Positions 7,446 through 15,811 of a DNA stretch of 36,513 nt are shown one piece after another. Below the pieces are notes generated by a model. That model was not told the DNA's origin and did no database searches. It was given only the letters and a program-made list of their open reading frames with translations. Each line of letters begins with the position of its first letter. Position 1 is the first letter of the stretch. Position numbers and translations under genes: made by a program. Source of the stretch: an uncultured Faecalibacterium sp. (GTDB taxonomy: Bacteria; Bacillota; Clostridia; Oscillospirales; Ruminococcaceae); assembly GCA_900539945.1 (NCBI GenBank), contig UQDV01000026.1, positions 1 through 36,513 on the forward strand, read 5' to 3'.

Positions 7446-8075
7446 TCAGCGGCCGATCAGCAGATCCCGGCGGCCCCGGCCATTGACGCTGAGGCGGACG
7501 GTGCTGCCGCACTGGTGCAGTTTGACCTTGGCGTCGGCATCATAGCCCTCCGTCAGCAGGCTCAGGTTCAGGGTAGTGGAGGTCTTTTCGGTCTTGAACA
7601 CCAGGGTGTTGACGCCGTTGTTCATCATGGTGGTCAGGTCCTCCATGGTGCAGCGGAAGGTCGCCACGCTGGCAGGCACATCCAGGGTCAGCACCGTGCC
7701 GTTCTGCCGGGCAGTGTACAGCACCTGGCGGCCAAACAGGCCCTTGACGCTGTAGTTCAGCTTCAGGGCGTCGCTCTCAGCACCGTCGGCACCAATGAGC
7801 ATGATGTTGCCCTGGATGGCAGGGCCTTCCGGGGCACCGTAGCCGCCGTAGGTGGGGTCCTTTTCGCCAACGGCCACATCGCCGTCGGCACTGATGAGCA
7901 TGATGTTGCCCTGGATGGCAGGGCCTGCCGGGGCACCGTAGCCGCCGTAGGTGGGGTCCTTTTCACCAATGGCCACGTCGGCAGCAAATGCGCCTACACT
8001 GAGCATGGCAACGGCACAGGTGGCCACCGCAGCGGCAGCCAGGGTACGGGCAACTTTATGATTCAGCAGTTTCAT
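7446..8075 (-). CDS. Secreted protein with two 33-residue repeats, function unknown
   Basis: A 209-residue protein with a typical signal peptide: a Lys/Arg start, an Ala/Val-rich core and a likely cut after AFA (about residue 31). Two nearly identical 33-residue repeats follow at 33-65 and 66-98, each with GEKDPTYGGYGAP and GPAIQGNIMLI. The remaining ~110 residues look beta-rich (LNLSLLTEGYDADAKVKL, STVRLSVNG) and hold a Cys pair. The ATG at 8075 is fixed by AGGAGG 8 nt upstream. It has its own terminator. I do not recognise a domain; a surface or matrix role is a guess. The repeats could vary in number between strains. Confidence 0.8.
   Translation of the reverse strand: MKLLNHKVARTLAAAAVATCAVAMLSVGAFAADVAIGEKDPTYGGYGAPAGPAIQGNIMLISADGDVAVGEKDPTYGGYGAPEGPAIQGNIMLIGADGAESDALKLNYSVKGLFGRQVLYTARQNGTVLTLDVPASVATFRCTMEDLTTMMNNGVNTLVFKTEKTSTTLNLSLLTEGYDADAKVKLHQCGSTVRLSVNGRGRRDLLIGR
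7782..7979 (-). repeat. Two tandem 99-bp coding repeats
   Basis: Copies at 7881-7979 and 7782-7880 differ at only a few bases and at four residues (Ile/Val, Ala/Glu, Ser/Gly and the preceding linker). Near identity at DNA level implies recent duplication or ongoing homogenisation. Confidence 0.9.
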
Positions 8076-8165
8076 AAGAAAATCCTCCTGTATTGCAGCC
8101 GGGGTCCGGCTGTGTTTTTCATGTTCTATCAACCATGGTTTTTTCTGCGGGGCTCTGAACCAGAA

Positions 8166-8198
8166 CCGCCGCATCTGTCTTGTAAACGAATGCGGCGG
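8166..8198 (-). terminator. Hairpin downstream of ftsH
   Basis: CCGCCGCAT pairs perfectly with ATGCGGCGG around a 15-nt loop, 28 nt past the ftsH stop. There is no T tract on the minus strand, so termination may be incomplete. A smaller perfect stem, CAGCCGG/CCGGCTG, lies at 8096-8112 in the leader of the secreted-repeat gene. Confidence 0.4.
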
Positions 8199-8225
8199 CT
8201 GGATTATTGCAGGGAATGCAAAAAA

Positions 8226-10061
8226 TTATTCAGTTTTTTCTTCTCCGTTCAAAATGGCCATAAACTCCTCCCCGGTGATGGTCTCCTTTTCGTAGAGGAA
8301 CTTGGCCAGCTGGTCCAGCTTGTCCCGGTTCTCGGTAAGGATCTGCAGAGCCTTGGCGTGCTGGGCCTTTACCAGCTCCACCACCTTCTGGTCGATCTCC
8401 CGCTGGGTCTGGGCAGAGCAGGCCAGGGAGGTGTCCCCTCCCAGGTACTGGTTGTTCACCGTTTCCAGGGCCACCATGTCAAAGTCCTGGCTCATGCCGT
8501 ACCGGGTGATCATAGCCCGGGCCAGCTTGGTGGCCTGCTCGATGTCGTTGGAGGCTCCGGTGGTAACAGAGTGGAACACCAGCTCCTCGGCGGCACGGCC
8601 TCCGGTAAAGGTGGCGATCTTGTTTTCCAGCTCCGTCTGGTTCATCAAGTAGTGGTTGCCCTCGTCCACCTGCATGGTGTAGCCCAGGGCACCGGAGGTC
8701 CGGGGGATGATGGTGATCTTCTGCACCGGAGCCGAGTGGGACTGCTTGGCTGCCACCAGGGCGTGGCCGATCTCGTGGTAGGCCACGATGCACTTTTCCT
8801 GATCCGTCAGGATGGAGTTCTTTTTCTGGTAGCCTGCAATGACCACCTCGATGCTCTCCTCCAGGTCTGCCTGGGTCACGCTCTTGCGCCCGGCCCGTAC
8901 CGCCCGCAGAGCGGCCTCGTTGACGATGTTGGCCAGCTCGGCACCGGAGGCACCGGAGGCCATGCGGGCCACAGTGTTAAAATCCACCCCCGGGGCGATC
9001 TTTATCTTTTTGGCGTGGACCTTCAGGATCTCTTCGCGGCCCTTCAGGTCCGGCAGCTCCACCGGCACCCGGCGGTCAAAGCGGCCGGGACGGGTCAGAG
9101 CCGGGTCCAGGGAATCCGGGCGGTTGGTGGCTGCCAGGATGATGACCCCAGTGTTGCCCTCAAAGCCGTCCATCTCCGTCAGCAGCTGGTTCAGGGTCTG
9201 CTCCCGCTCATCGTTGCCCCCCAGATTGCCGCTGTTGCGCTTCTGGCCAATGGCGTCGATCTCGTCGATAAACACGATGCAGGGGGCCTTTTCCTTGGCC
9301 TGCTTGAACAGGTCCCGGACCTTGGAGGCACCCATGCCCACAAACATCTCCACAAACTCGGAGCCGGAGATGGAAAAGAAAGGCACGTTGGACTCACCTG
9401 CCACGGCCTTGGCCAGCATGGTCTTGCCGGTGCCCGGAGGGCCCACCAGCAGGATGCCCTTGGGCATGGAGGCACCGATCTCCTCGTACTGCTTGGGGTC
9501 ATGGAGGTAGTTGACGATCTCCTGCAGGTTCTCCTTGGCCTCGTCCTCTCCGGCCACATCTGCAAAGCGGATGCCATGGGTGGACTGCACATAGACCTTG
9601 GCGTTGGATTTGCCCACGCCGCCAAACATCATGGCACCGGGGCCGCCGCCTGCCTTTTCCATGAGCTTTTTGTTCATCTGGTTGCCGATGAAGCTGAACA
9701 GCAGGATGGGCAGGGCGAACCAGATCAAAAAGCTCAGCACCGGGGAGCCCTGCTCCACGATCTCGCTGGAGAACTGGGCCCCGGCGTCGTAAAGACGCTG
9801 GGTCAGGCCCGGGTCATTCATCAGGCCGGTCTTGTAGATCTGCTTTTCTTCTTTATCGGTGAACACGATCTGGTTGGACTGGATGTCCACCTTGCCGATG
9901 TTCTGCTGCTGGGTCATGTTCATAAAGGTGCCGTAGTCCACCTCTTTGACCTGACGTTCGGTGAGCCAGGGCACAAAAACAAGGTTGAGCACCAGCAGCA
10001 CCAACAGCACGATGGCGTAGTAAATGGCCAAGGGCTTTTTGGAAGGCTTGACTTCCTTCAT
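8226..10061 (-). CDS. ftsH: ATP-dependent zinc metalloprotease FtsH
   Basis: A 611-residue membrane-bound AAA protease that degrades misfolded membrane proteins and regulators. It has a first membrane helix (about 11-32), a short external domain, a second helix (about 108-126), an AAA module with Walker A GPPGTGKT (207-214), Walker B IVFIDEID (262-269) and the second region of homology [22 protein letters not shown] zinc-protease motif, HEIGH, is at 429-433. The start at 10061 is preceded by AAAGGAGGAG; a longer frame upstream would begin before the promoter. It is separated from the secreted-repeat gene by a hairpin. Catalytic residues are intact. Confidence 0.97.
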   Translation of the reverse strand: MKEVKPSKKPLAIYYAIVLLVLLVLNLVFVPWLTERQVKEVDYGTFMNMTQQQNIGKVDIQSNQIVFTDKEEKQIYKTGLMNDPGLTQRLYDAGAQFSSEIVEQGSPVLSFLIWFALPILLFSFIGNQMNKKLMEKAGGGPGAMMFGGVGKSNAKVYVQSTHGIRFADVAGEDEAKENLQEIVNYLHDPKQYEEIGASMPKGILLVGPPGTGKTMLAKAVAGESNVPFFSISGSEFVEMFVGMGASKVRDLFKQAKEKAPCIVFIDEIDAIGQKRNSGNLGGNDEREQTLNQLLTEMDGFEGNTGVIILAATNRPDSLDPALTRPGRFDRRVPVELPDLKGREEILKVHAKKIKIAPGVDFNTVARMASGASGAELANIVNEAALRAVRAGRKSVTQADLEESIEVVIAGYQKKNSILTDQEKCIVAYHEIGHALVAAKQSHSAPVQKITIIPRTSGALGYTMQVDEGNHYLMNQTELENKIATFTGGRAAEELVFHSVTTGASNDIEQATKLARAMITRYGMSQDFDMVALETVNNQYLGGDTSLACSAQTQREIDQKVVELVKAQHAKALQILTENRDKLDQLAKFLYEKETITGEEFMAILNGEEKTE

Positions 10062-10102
10062 AAGCGTCTCCTCCTTTGTATCTTCTTGGGGTCGCTGTAC
10101 GC

Positions 10103-10132
10103 AGTATAGCACAGCAAAATCCGACTTGACAG
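10103..10132 (-). promoter_or_regulatory. ftsH promoter
   Basis: TATACT (10103-10108) with CTGTCA or the overlapping TGTCAA as -35 (10126-10132), spacer 17-18. The ftsH start codon is about 40 nt downstream. Confidence 0.65.
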
Positions 10133-10186
10133 CGGTTTGAGGGCTTGTTTCCAAAAACTTAGCAGTTTCTTAACAAAGGTCTCCGC

Positions 10187-10215
10187 TTGACAAAGGAACA
10201 GGGGCCGACTATACT
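10187..10215 (+). promoter_or_regulatory. Promoter of antitoxin RNA copy 1
   Basis: TTGACA (10187-10192), exactly 17 bp, TATACT (10210-10215). No plus-strand ORF with a ribosome binding site follows before the terminator at 10273-10316, so the product should be a short RNA. Confidence 0.85.
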
Positions 10216-10221
10216 ATAAAT

Positions 10222-10316
10222 AGAAAGGGTGCTGTCCGCAATGGTCAGCTTCCCGTCCCGCATTTGTCAAAAGATTGACCGCTTAGTTTGGGAGACTGGG
10301 GCGGTCAATCTTTTTT
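10222..10316 (+). ncRNA. Putative type I antitoxin RNA, copy 1 (RatA/SR4-like layout)
   Basis: A predicted RNA of about 95 nt between a consensus promoter and a strong terminator. Its 5' part folds as GCTG-x-C...G-x-CAGC around a GCAA-containing loop; its 3' end is the GATTGACCGC/GCGGTCAATC terminator with T6. The last ~49 nt are complementary to the 3' end of the convergent toxin mRNA, including the final codons and stop. This is the tail-to-tail arrangement of TxpA/RatA and BsrG/SR4 in Bacillus. A second copy at 15717-15811 keeps promoter, 5' stem and terminator, which argues for a functional RNA. Antitoxin function is inferred. Confidence 0.75.
10273..10316. terminator. Shared bidirectional terminator of toxin mRNA and antitoxin RNA
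   Basis: GATTGACCGC (10273-10282) pairs with GCGGTCAATC (10301-10310). The plus side has TTTTTT and the minus side TTTT (10269-10272). The toxin stop codon lies inside the stem. Confidence 0.85.
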
Positions 10317-10442
10317 GTTATCATCGTTTTTCTTCTGGTAAATTTTCTCCATGACCTCAACGGTCAAACGGATCACTTCCACGATCAGACTCAGCAGGCT
10401 GAGAATGAAAGTGAGCAGTGCAAAAACCTCTACCAGGTTCAT
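10305..10442 (-). CDS. Small hydrophobic peptide, putative type I toxin
   Basis: A 45-residue peptide with a single predicted membrane helix (about residues 6-27, VFALLTFILSLLSLIVEVI) and a strongly charged tail ending KKNDDNKKD. Size and layout resemble the TxpA/BsrG/holin-like toxin peptides, which damage the membrane or envelope. The ATG at 10442 follows AGGGAGGG 7 nt upstream. An out-of-frame ATG between them may lower initiation. The leader is ~160 nt and structured: a 5'-terminal hairpin (10588-10604) and stems at about 10450-10510 near the ribosome binding site, as in known type I toxins kept poorly translated. The stop codon lies in the terminator shared with the antisense RNA. Toxicity is inferred; I cannot test homology. 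Confidence 0.75.
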   Translation of the reverse strand: MNLVEVFALLTFILSLLSLIVEVIRLTVEVMEKIYQKKNDDNKKD

Positions 10443-10541
10443 CCGACATCCCTCCCTTCGCCTTCAAGGCTCCGGGAAGTTTCCTTCAAAAAAGTTCTTT
10501 TCCCGGAACCTCTGCTTCATTCCATGTAGAACGAATCAGCG

Positions 10542-10587
10542 ATGCGGGACAGAAAGCGTGACCACCGTCTATGCAGACAGCACCCTT
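10542..10587 (-). repeat. 5' module in the toxin mRNA leader shared with both antitoxin RNAs
   Basis: Read on the minus strand it starts AAGGGTGCTGTC, continues with GCA, GGTCA and GCTT, and ends GTCCCGCAT. The plus-strand RNA at 10224-10263 has the same blocks in the same order, and the copy at 15718-15758 matches more loosely. Toxin mRNA and antitoxin RNAs thus begin with a related sequence in the same sense. Confidence 0.7.
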
Positions 10588-10610
10588 GCCGCTCAAATAG
10601 CGGCATTTTT

Positions 10611-10639
10611 ATTCTAGCATATTTCCTGCATCATTACAA
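10611..10639 (-). promoter_or_regulatory. Toxin promoter
   Basis: TTGTAA (10634-10639), 17-bp spacer, extended -10 TGC-TAGAAT (10611-10619). The transcript would start near 10604 at a perfect GCCGCT/AGCGGC hairpin. Confidence 0.75.
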
Positions 10640-10722
10640 TAAAAAGGTCTTTCTCCCAAATTCCGGCAAATTCTGCCCACGGATTTGTGAATTTGTTTCA
10701 TCCTGCCGATGAGCCAATCTTC

Positions 10723-10751
10723 TTGACAGGTTCTGGAAAGCATGCTAAACT
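10723..10751 (+). promoter_or_regulatory. leu operon promoter
   Basis: TTGACA (10723-10728), 17-bp spacer, TAAACT (10746-10751) with an upstream TGC. It drives the T-box leader. Confidence 0.8.
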
Positions 10752-10769
10752 TATCTCACTTTGAAAAAA

Positions 10770-11072
10770 GCACAAATGCGTTGACGGGGATAAAACGATT
10801 TTCTTCTGCGTGCAGAGAGCCGCCGGGTGGTGCAAGGCGGGTGCAGAGGGTCTCGGTTACTGGCCCCTGAGCGGCAGAGCTGAACGATGTAGTAGGTTCT
10901 GACGGACGCCCACCGTTACAAGGGCAGCGATTCGCCGCAAAAAGCCGATCGTGCAAAGTGGCTGCATCCACAAAAGGTGCAGCAAAGAGAGTGGTACCAC
11001 GGGTGCCCTGTGATAAAACTTACAGGCTCTCGTCTCTCAAGGTTTTCGCCTTGAAAGACGGGAGCCTTTTCT
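10770..11072 (+). promoter_or_regulatory. T-box riboswitch, leucine specifier
   Basis: A tRNA-sensing leader. It contains the stem I AGAGAG and GGTGGTGCAAGGCGG elements, the T-box core GAGTGGTACCACGGGTG (about 10989-11005) and a terminator (11025-11072), GGCTCTCGTCT pairing with AGACGGGAGCC before TTTTCTT. Aligning stem I with the ilvB T-box of this window places the specifier at CTG (10860-10862), a leucine codon. Uncharged tRNA-Leu should favour the antiterminator and leuACDB expression. Confidence 0.9.
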
Positions 11073-11110
11073 TGTACAAAAAGTGTAAGAAGCATCAGGA
11101 GGACAAAACG

Positions 11111-12763
11111 ATGATGGACGCCACCAAATACGCACCGGGGTACTACCCGGTCCCTGCCGGCTATGACAGCTGGGTCAAGAAGGATCACATTGAAAAGGCT
11201 CCCGCCTGGTGCAGTGTGGACCTGCGGGACGGCAACCAGGCGCTGATCGTGCCCATGAGCCTTGCAGAAAAGCTGGAGTTCTTCCAGATGCTGGTGAAGA
11301 TCGGCTTCAAGGAGATCGAGGTGGGCTTCCCTGCTGCCAGCGAGACCGAGTACGAGTTCCTGCGCACCCTGATCGAAAAGAACATGATCCCGGAGGATGT
11401 CACCGTGCAGGTGCTGACCCAGTGCCGCGATCACATCATCCGCCGCACCTTCGAGGCCGTCAAGGGTGCGCCCCGTGCGGTGATCCACTTTTACAACTCC
11501 ACCTCGGTGGCCCAGCGTGAGCAGGTGTTCCACAAGAGCAAGGAAGAGATCAAGAAGATCGCCACCGACGGTGCCAAGCTGGTCAAGCAGCTCAGCGAGG
11601 AGTACGAGGGCAACTTCTTGTTTGAGTACAGCCCGGAGAGCTTCACCGGCACCGAAGTGGACTACGCCGTGGATGTGTGCAACGCCGTGCTGGACATTAT
11701 GCAGCCCACCCCGGACCGCCCGATGATCATCAACCTGCCGGTCACCGTGGAAATGAGCATGCCCCATGTGTATGCCAACCAGATCGAGTACTGCGACAAG
11801 CACCTGAAGTACCGTGACAGCGTCATCATCTCCACCCACCCCCACAACGACCGCGGCACCGGCGTAGCCTGCGCCGAGCTGGCCGTGCTGGCCGGTGCTC
11901 AGCGCGTGGAGTGCTGTCTGTTCGGCAACGGTGAGCGCACCGGCAACGTAGACGCCGTGACTCTGGCCATGAACCTGTACAGCCACGGAGTGGACCCCAA
12001 GCTGGACTTTTCGGATATGCCCGGCATCTGTGCCACCTACGAGCGTGTGACCCGGATGCCCATCTACCAGCGCAGCCCCTACGCCGGGCAGCTGGTGTTC
12101 GCCGCCTTCTCCGGCAGCCACCAGGACGCCATTGCCAAGGGCATGGCCTACCGCAAGGAGCACGGCGAGCACCGCTGGACCTGCCCCTATATCCCGGTGG
12201 ACCCCCACGACATCGGCCGCACCTATGACGCCGACGTCATCCGCATCAACAGCCAGAGCGGTAAGGGCGGCATCGGCTTTGTGCTGGAACAGAACTACGG
12301 CTACAACCTGCCCCCCAAGATGCGCGAAGCTCTGGGTTACAAGGTCAAGAGCGTGTCCGACCACAGCCACAAGGAGCTGAGTGCCGGAGAGGTGCTGCAC
12401 ATCTTTGAGGACACCTTCCTCAACCGCCGCAAGCCCCTCAATGTCATCGAGGCACACTTTGCTCAGGTCAACGGCATCACCGCCACGGTCACGCTGGACC
12501 TGAACGGCCAGCGCAAGGTGGTCACCTCGGTGGGCAACGGCCGTCTGGACGCCGTGGCAAACGCCATCCAGAGCGCTACCGGCATGGAGTTCCATCTGGA
12601 GAACTACTCCGAGCACAGCCTGGACGAGGGCTCCACCTCCCGTGCCGCCTCCTATGTGGGCCTGACCTGGGGCGACGGCACCGTCACCTGGGGTGCCGGT
12701 ACTGACACGGATATCATCGTGGCCGGTGTCAAGGCACTGGTCAGTGCCATCAACAATAAGTAA
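11111..12763 (+). CDS. leuA: 2-isopropylmalate synthase
   Basis: A 550-residue enzyme joining acetyl-CoA and 2-ketoisovalerate, the first step of leucine synthesis. The TIM-barrel begins with SVDLRDGNQAL (the metal-binding Asp) and includes EVGFPAASETEYEF and the metal motif STHPHNDRGTG. A C-terminal regulatory domain (about 430-550) has the Gly/Ala-rich pattern of the leucine-binding LeuA domain. The length fits the longer LeuA type seen in actinobacteria and some Clostridia. The first of two tandem ATGs is chosen because AGGAGG lies 8 nt upstream. It is the first gene after the T-box, and leuC follows 29 nt later. Confidence 0.96.
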   Translation: MMDATKYAPGYYPVPAGYDSWVKKDHIEKAPAWCSVDLRDGNQALIVPMSLAEKLEFFQMLVKIGFKEIEVGFPAASETEYEFLRTLIEKNMIPEDVTVQVLTQCRDHIIRRTFEAVKGAPRAVIHFYNSTSVAQREQVFHKSKEEIKKIATDGAKLVKQLSEEYEGNFLFEYSPESFTGTEVDYAVDVCNAVLDIMQPTPDRPMIINLPVTVEMSMPHVYANQIEYCDKHLKYRDSVIISTHPHNDRGTGVACAELAVLAGAQRVECCLFGNGERTGNVDAVTLAMNLYSHGVDPKLDFSDMPGICATYERVTRMPIYQRSPYAGQLVFAAFSGSHQDAIAKGMAYRKEHGEHRWTCPYIPVDPHDIGRTYDADVIRINSQSGKGGIGFVLEQNYGYNLPPKMREALGYKVKSVSDHSHKELSAGEVLHIFEDTFLNRRKPLNVIEAHFAQVNGITATVTLDLNGQRKVVTSVGNGRLDAVANAIQSATGMEFHLENYSEHSLDEGSTSRAASYVGLTWGDGTVTWGAGTDTDIIVAGVKALVSAINNK

Positions 12764-12792
12764 AAAGGCTTTTTTAAAAGGAGAGTACCACC

Positions 12793-14052
12793 ATGGGAAT
12801 GACCCTGACGCAGAAGATCCTTGCCGCACATGCCGGGCTTGCCGAGGTCAAGGCAGGCCAGCTCATCAACGCAAAGCTGGACATCGTGCTGGGCAACGAC
12901 ATCACCACCCCCGTCGCCATCAACGAGTTTGAGCGCGCCGGTTTTGACAGCGTGTTCGACAAAGAGCACATCGCCATCGTGCTGGACCACTTTGTGCCCA
13001 ACAAGGACATCAAGAGTGCCACCCAGTCCAAGCAGTGCCGGGAGTTTGCCAACCAATATGACATCCTGAACTTTTACGATGTGGGCCAGATGGGCATCGA
13101 GCACGCCCTGCTGCCGGAAAAAGGCATCGTCACTGCCGGAGACTGCGTCATCGGTGCCGACAGCCACACCTGCACCTACGGTGCACTGGGGGCCTTCTCC
13201 ACCGGCGTCGGCTCCACCGATATGGCCGCTGGCATGGCCACCGGCATGGCCTGGTTCAAGGTGCCCTCTGCCATCAAGTTTGTGCTCAAGGGCAAGTTCA
13301 GCCCCCGCGTGTCCGGCAAGGACCTGATCCTGCACATCATCGGCATGATCGGTGTGGACGGTGCCCTGTACAAGAGCATGGAGTTCACCGGCCCCGGCGT
13401 TGCCTCCCTGACCATGGACGACCGCCTGTGCATCTGCAACATGGCCATCGAGGCCGGTGCCAAGAACGGCATCTTCCCGGTGGACGAGGTGACCAAAGCC
13501 TACCTCAATGGCCGCAGCCAGCGTGAGCCGGTGTATTACGAAGCCGACCCGGATGCCGAATACGAAAAGACCATTGAGATCGACCTGTCCGCTCTGGAGC
13601 CCACCGTCAGCTACCCGCACCTGCCGGAGAACACCCACCTTGCCAGCGAGGGCAAGGAGATCAAAATTGACCAGGTGGTCATCGGCAGCTGCACCAACGG
13701 CCGCCTGGAGGACATGGAAGCTGCTTACAATGTGCTCAAGGGCAAGCACATCGCCAAGGGCGTGCGCGGCATCATCATCCCCGCCACCATGGCCGTGTAC
13801 AAGGAGTGCATCCTGCGCGGCTGGACCACCGCCTTCATTGATGCAGGCTGCATCGTGTCCACTCCCACCTGCGGCCCCTGCCTGGGCGGCTACATGGGCA
13901 TTCTGGCCGAGGGCGAGCGCTGCGTTTCCACCACCAACCGCAACTTTGTGGGCCGCATGGGCCATGTGAAGAGCGAGGTCTACCTGGCTTCTCCCGCCAC
14001 CGCCGCCGCCAGCGCCCTCACCGGCTATATCACCGACCCCCGCACGGTCTGA
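12793..14052 (+). CDS. leuC: 3-isopropylmalate dehydratase, large subunit
   Basis: A 419-residue aconitase-family protein that isomerises 2- to 3-isopropylmalate together with LeuD. The [4Fe-4S] ligands are visible as Cys300 (GSCTNG), Cys360 and Cys363 ([10 protein letters not shown]). The motif [20 protein letters not shown] is typical. Length fits the two-subunit Clostridia/archaea type rather than the ~470-residue E. coli form. The ATG follows AAAGGAGAG. It sits between leuA and leuD in the T-box-controlled operon, with an 18-nt gap to leuD. Confidence 0.96.
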   Translation: MGMTLTQKILAAHAGLAEVKAGQLINAKLDIVLGNDITTPVAINEFERAGFDSVFDKEHIAIVLDHFVPNKDIKSATQSKQCREFANQYDILNFYDVGQMGIEHALLPEKGIVTAGDCVIGADSHTCTYGALGAFSTGVGSTDMAAGMATGMAWFKVPSAIKFVLKGKFSPRVSGKDLILHIIGMIGVDGALYKSMEFTGPGVASLTMDDRLCICNMAIEAGAKNGIFPVDEVTKAYLNGRSQREPVYYEADPDAEYEKTIEIDLSALEPTVSYPHLPENTHLASEGKEIKIDQVVIGSCTNGRLEDMEAAYNVLKGKHIAKGVRGIIIPATMAVYKECILRGWTTAFIDAGCIVSTPTCGPCLGGYMGILAEGERCVSTTNRNFVGRMGHVKSEVYLASPATAAASALTGYITDPRTV

Positions 14053-14070
14053 TCGGAAAGGAGAACAACA

Positions 14071-14559
14071 ATGAACGCAAAAGGTTCTGTTTTCAAATAC
14101 CCGGATAATGTGGACACCGATGTCATCATCCCGGCCCGCCACCTGAACACCCAGGACGCCAAGGAGCTGGCCAGCCACTGCATGGAGGACATCGACAAGG
14201 ATTTCGTCAAGAATGTGAAGGACGGCGACATCATGGTGGGCGGCTGGAACTTCGGCTGCGGCTCCTCCCGTGAGCACGCCCCCCTGTGCATCAAGACCGC
14301 CGGCATCTCGGTGGTCATTGCCAAGAGCTTTGCCCGCATCTTCTACCGCAACAGCATCAACATCGGCCTGCCCATCATGGAGTGCCCGGAGGCTGTGGAC
14401 GCCATCAGCGCAGGCGACACCGTGAGCGTGGACTTTGACACCGGCGTCATCACCGACCATACCACAGGCCAGACCTTCCAGGCCCAGCCTTTTCCGCCCT
14501 TTATCCAGGAGATCATTTCTGCCGGCGGCCTGATGAAGTCGATCAAGGCAAAGAAGTAA
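14071..14559 (+). CDS. leuD: 3-isopropylmalate dehydratase, small subunit
   Basis: A 162-residue swivel-domain partner of LeuC. The N-terminal [13 protein letters not shown] and the motif [12 protein letters not shown] are the family hallmarks that bind substrate carboxylates. The short length matches the LeuC type above. The ATG follows GGAAAGGAG, and leuB begins 10 nt after its stop. Confidence 0.96.
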   Translation: MNAKGSVFKYPDNVDTDVIIPARHLNTQDAKELASHCMEDIDKDFVKNVKDGDIMVGGWNFGCGSSREHAPLCIKTAGISVVIAKSFARIFYRNSINIGLPIMECPEAVDAISAGDTVSVDFDTGVITDHTTGQTFQAQPFPPFIQEIISAGGLMKSIKAKK

Positions 14560-14569
14560 GGAGAAACCA

Positions 14570-15643
14570 ATGGAAAAAAACATTGCCGTCATCTGGGGCG
14601 ACTGCTCCAGCCCGGAGATCGTCAAGCAGACCATCCGCGTGCTTGACAAGGTGGCCGAAAAATACGGCCACACCTTCCATTACACCGACGCCGCCATGGG
14701 CGGTGAAGCCATCGACAAATACGGCGACCCCCTGCCCCAGCACGAGCTGGACAAGTGCCTGGCCGCCGACAGCGTGCTGCTGGGTGCCGTGGGCGGCCCC
14801 AAATGGGAGGGCCTGCCCGGGGAACAGCGCCCGGAAAAGGGCCTGCTGCGTCTGCGCGCCGGCATGGGCCTGTACTCCAACAACCGCCCGGCCAAGATCT
14901 GGCCCCAGCTGGCCCCGGCCAGCCCCCTGAAGCCGGAGATCGTGGCGCAGGGCATCGACTTCATCATCGTGCGTGAGCTCATCGGCGGCGTGTACTTCGG
15001 CAATCACGAGACCCACACGCTGGAAAACGGCGAGAAGCAGGCCATCGACTCCATGCCCTACTCCGAGCACGAGATCGAGCGCATCGGCCGCATCGGCTTT
15101 GAGACCGCCCAGAAGCGCCGCAAGAAGCTGTGCTGCGTGGACAAGGCAAACGTGCTGGACACCAGCCGCCTGTGGCGCAGTGTGATGCACCGCCTGCAGG
15201 CCGAGTACCCCGACGTGGAATACAGCGAGATGTTCGTGGACAACTGCGCCATGCAGATCGTGAAGAATCCTGCCCAGTTCGACGTCATCGTCACCGAGAA
15301 CATGTTCGGCGACATCCTGTCCGACGAGGCTTCCATGATCACCGGTTCCATCGGCATGATCCCGTCCTCCAGCCTGGGCGACGGCACCCGCGGCCTCTAC
15401 GAGCCCATCCACGGCTCCGCCCCCGACATTGCAGGCAAGGACATCGTCAACCCCACCGCCTGCATCCTGTCGGCTGCCATGATGCTGCGCTACTCCTTCG
15501 GCATGACCGAGGAGGCCGATGCCATCGAGAATGCCGTGAACAAGGTGCTGGACAAGGGCCTGCGCACCGCCGACAACATGAGCGAGGGCTGCACCTGCCT
15601 GGGCTGCACCGCCATGGGCGACGCCATTCTGGCCGAGATCTGA
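14570..15643 (+). CDS. leuB: 3-isopropylmalate dehydrogenase
   Basis: A 357-residue NAD-dependent beta-decarboxylating dehydrogenase giving 2-ketoisocaproate. Visible motifs are GAVGGPKWEG, LRLRAGMGLYSNNRPAK (Arg residues for substrate), ELIGGVYFG, the catalytic Lys in VDKANVLDTS, and the metal Asp residues in DNCAMQIV and GDILSDEASM. GSAPDIAGKDIVNP binds NAD. The ATG follows AAGGAG. It is the last gene of the leu operon. The hairpin after it lacks a T tail, so leu transcripts may run into the small RNA gene at 15717-15811. Confidence 0.96.
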   Translation: MEKNIAVIWGDCSSPEIVKQTIRVLDKVAEKYGHTFHYTDAAMGGEAIDKYGDPLPQHELDKCLAADSVLLGAVGGPKWEGLPGEQRPEKGLLRLRAGMGLYSNNRPAKIWPQLAPASPLKPEIVAQGIDFIIVRELIGGVYFGNHETHTLENGEKQAIDSMPYSEHEIERIGRIGFETAQKRRKKLCCVDKANVLDTSRLWRSVMHRLQAEYPDVEYSEMFVDNCAMQIVKNPAQFDVIVTENMFGDILSDEASMITGSIGMIPSSSLGDGTRGLYEPIHGSAPDIAGKDIVNPTACILSAAMMLRYSFGMTEEADAIENAVNKVLDKGLRTADNMSEGCTCLGCTAMGDAILAEI

Positions 15644-15653
15644 AAAGAGTCAA

Positions 15654-15683
15654 AAGAGCTGTGCGCTTCCACGCACAGCTCTT
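15654..15683. terminator. Strong hairpin after leuB, overlapping the next -35
   Basis: AAGAGCTGTGCG pairs perfectly with CGCACAGCTCTT around 6 nt. There is no T tract on the plus strand; on the minus strand TTTGACTCTTTT follows. Its right arm overlaps the TTGACA at 15682-15687. It may stabilise the 3' end or pause polymerase rather than terminate it. Confidence 0.5.
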
Positions 15684-15710
15684 GACAAGGCTCTGAAAAA
15701 TCACTATACT
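15682..15710 (+). promoter_or_regulatory. Promoter of antitoxin RNA copy 2
   Basis: TTGACA (15682-15687), 17-bp spacer, TATACT (15705-15710). Both hexamers equal those of copy 1, while the spacer differs throughout, so the hexamers appear to be under selection. Confidence 0.85.
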
Positions 15711-15716
15711 ACAAAC

Positions 15717-15811
15717 AGAAGGGGCGCTGACTGCAAGTGTCAGCTTTCCATTCCGCATCTGTCAAAAAGATTGACCGCTAGTTTGGTAGACTGGGGCGGT
15801 CAATCTTTTTT
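15717..15811 (+). ncRNA. Putative orphan antitoxin RNA, copy 2
   Basis: A homologue of the RNA at 10222-10316 and of the same length. The 5' stem is perfect here, GCTGAC with GTCAGC around TGCAAGT. The terminator stem GATTGACCGC/GCGGTCAATC and T6 are identical to copy 1, as are the next ~15 nt. No toxin gene faces it; only the last ten codons remain on the minus strand. It could act in trans on the toxin mRNA through the identical 3' segment, act on other targets, or serve as the 3' end of leu mRNA. Confidence 0.7.

Noticed and set aside
7782..7979. Regular direct repeats that might suggest CRISPR or a satellite array
   Set aside because: There are only two 99-bp copies with no spacers, in frame inside a secreted protein; no cas gene is in the window.
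8096..8119. CAGCCGG/CCGGCTG stem with TGTTTTT as a plus-strand terminator
   Set aside because: No plus-strand gene lies upstream within several kilobases; it is more likely a hairpin in the leader of the minus-strand secreted-repeat gene.
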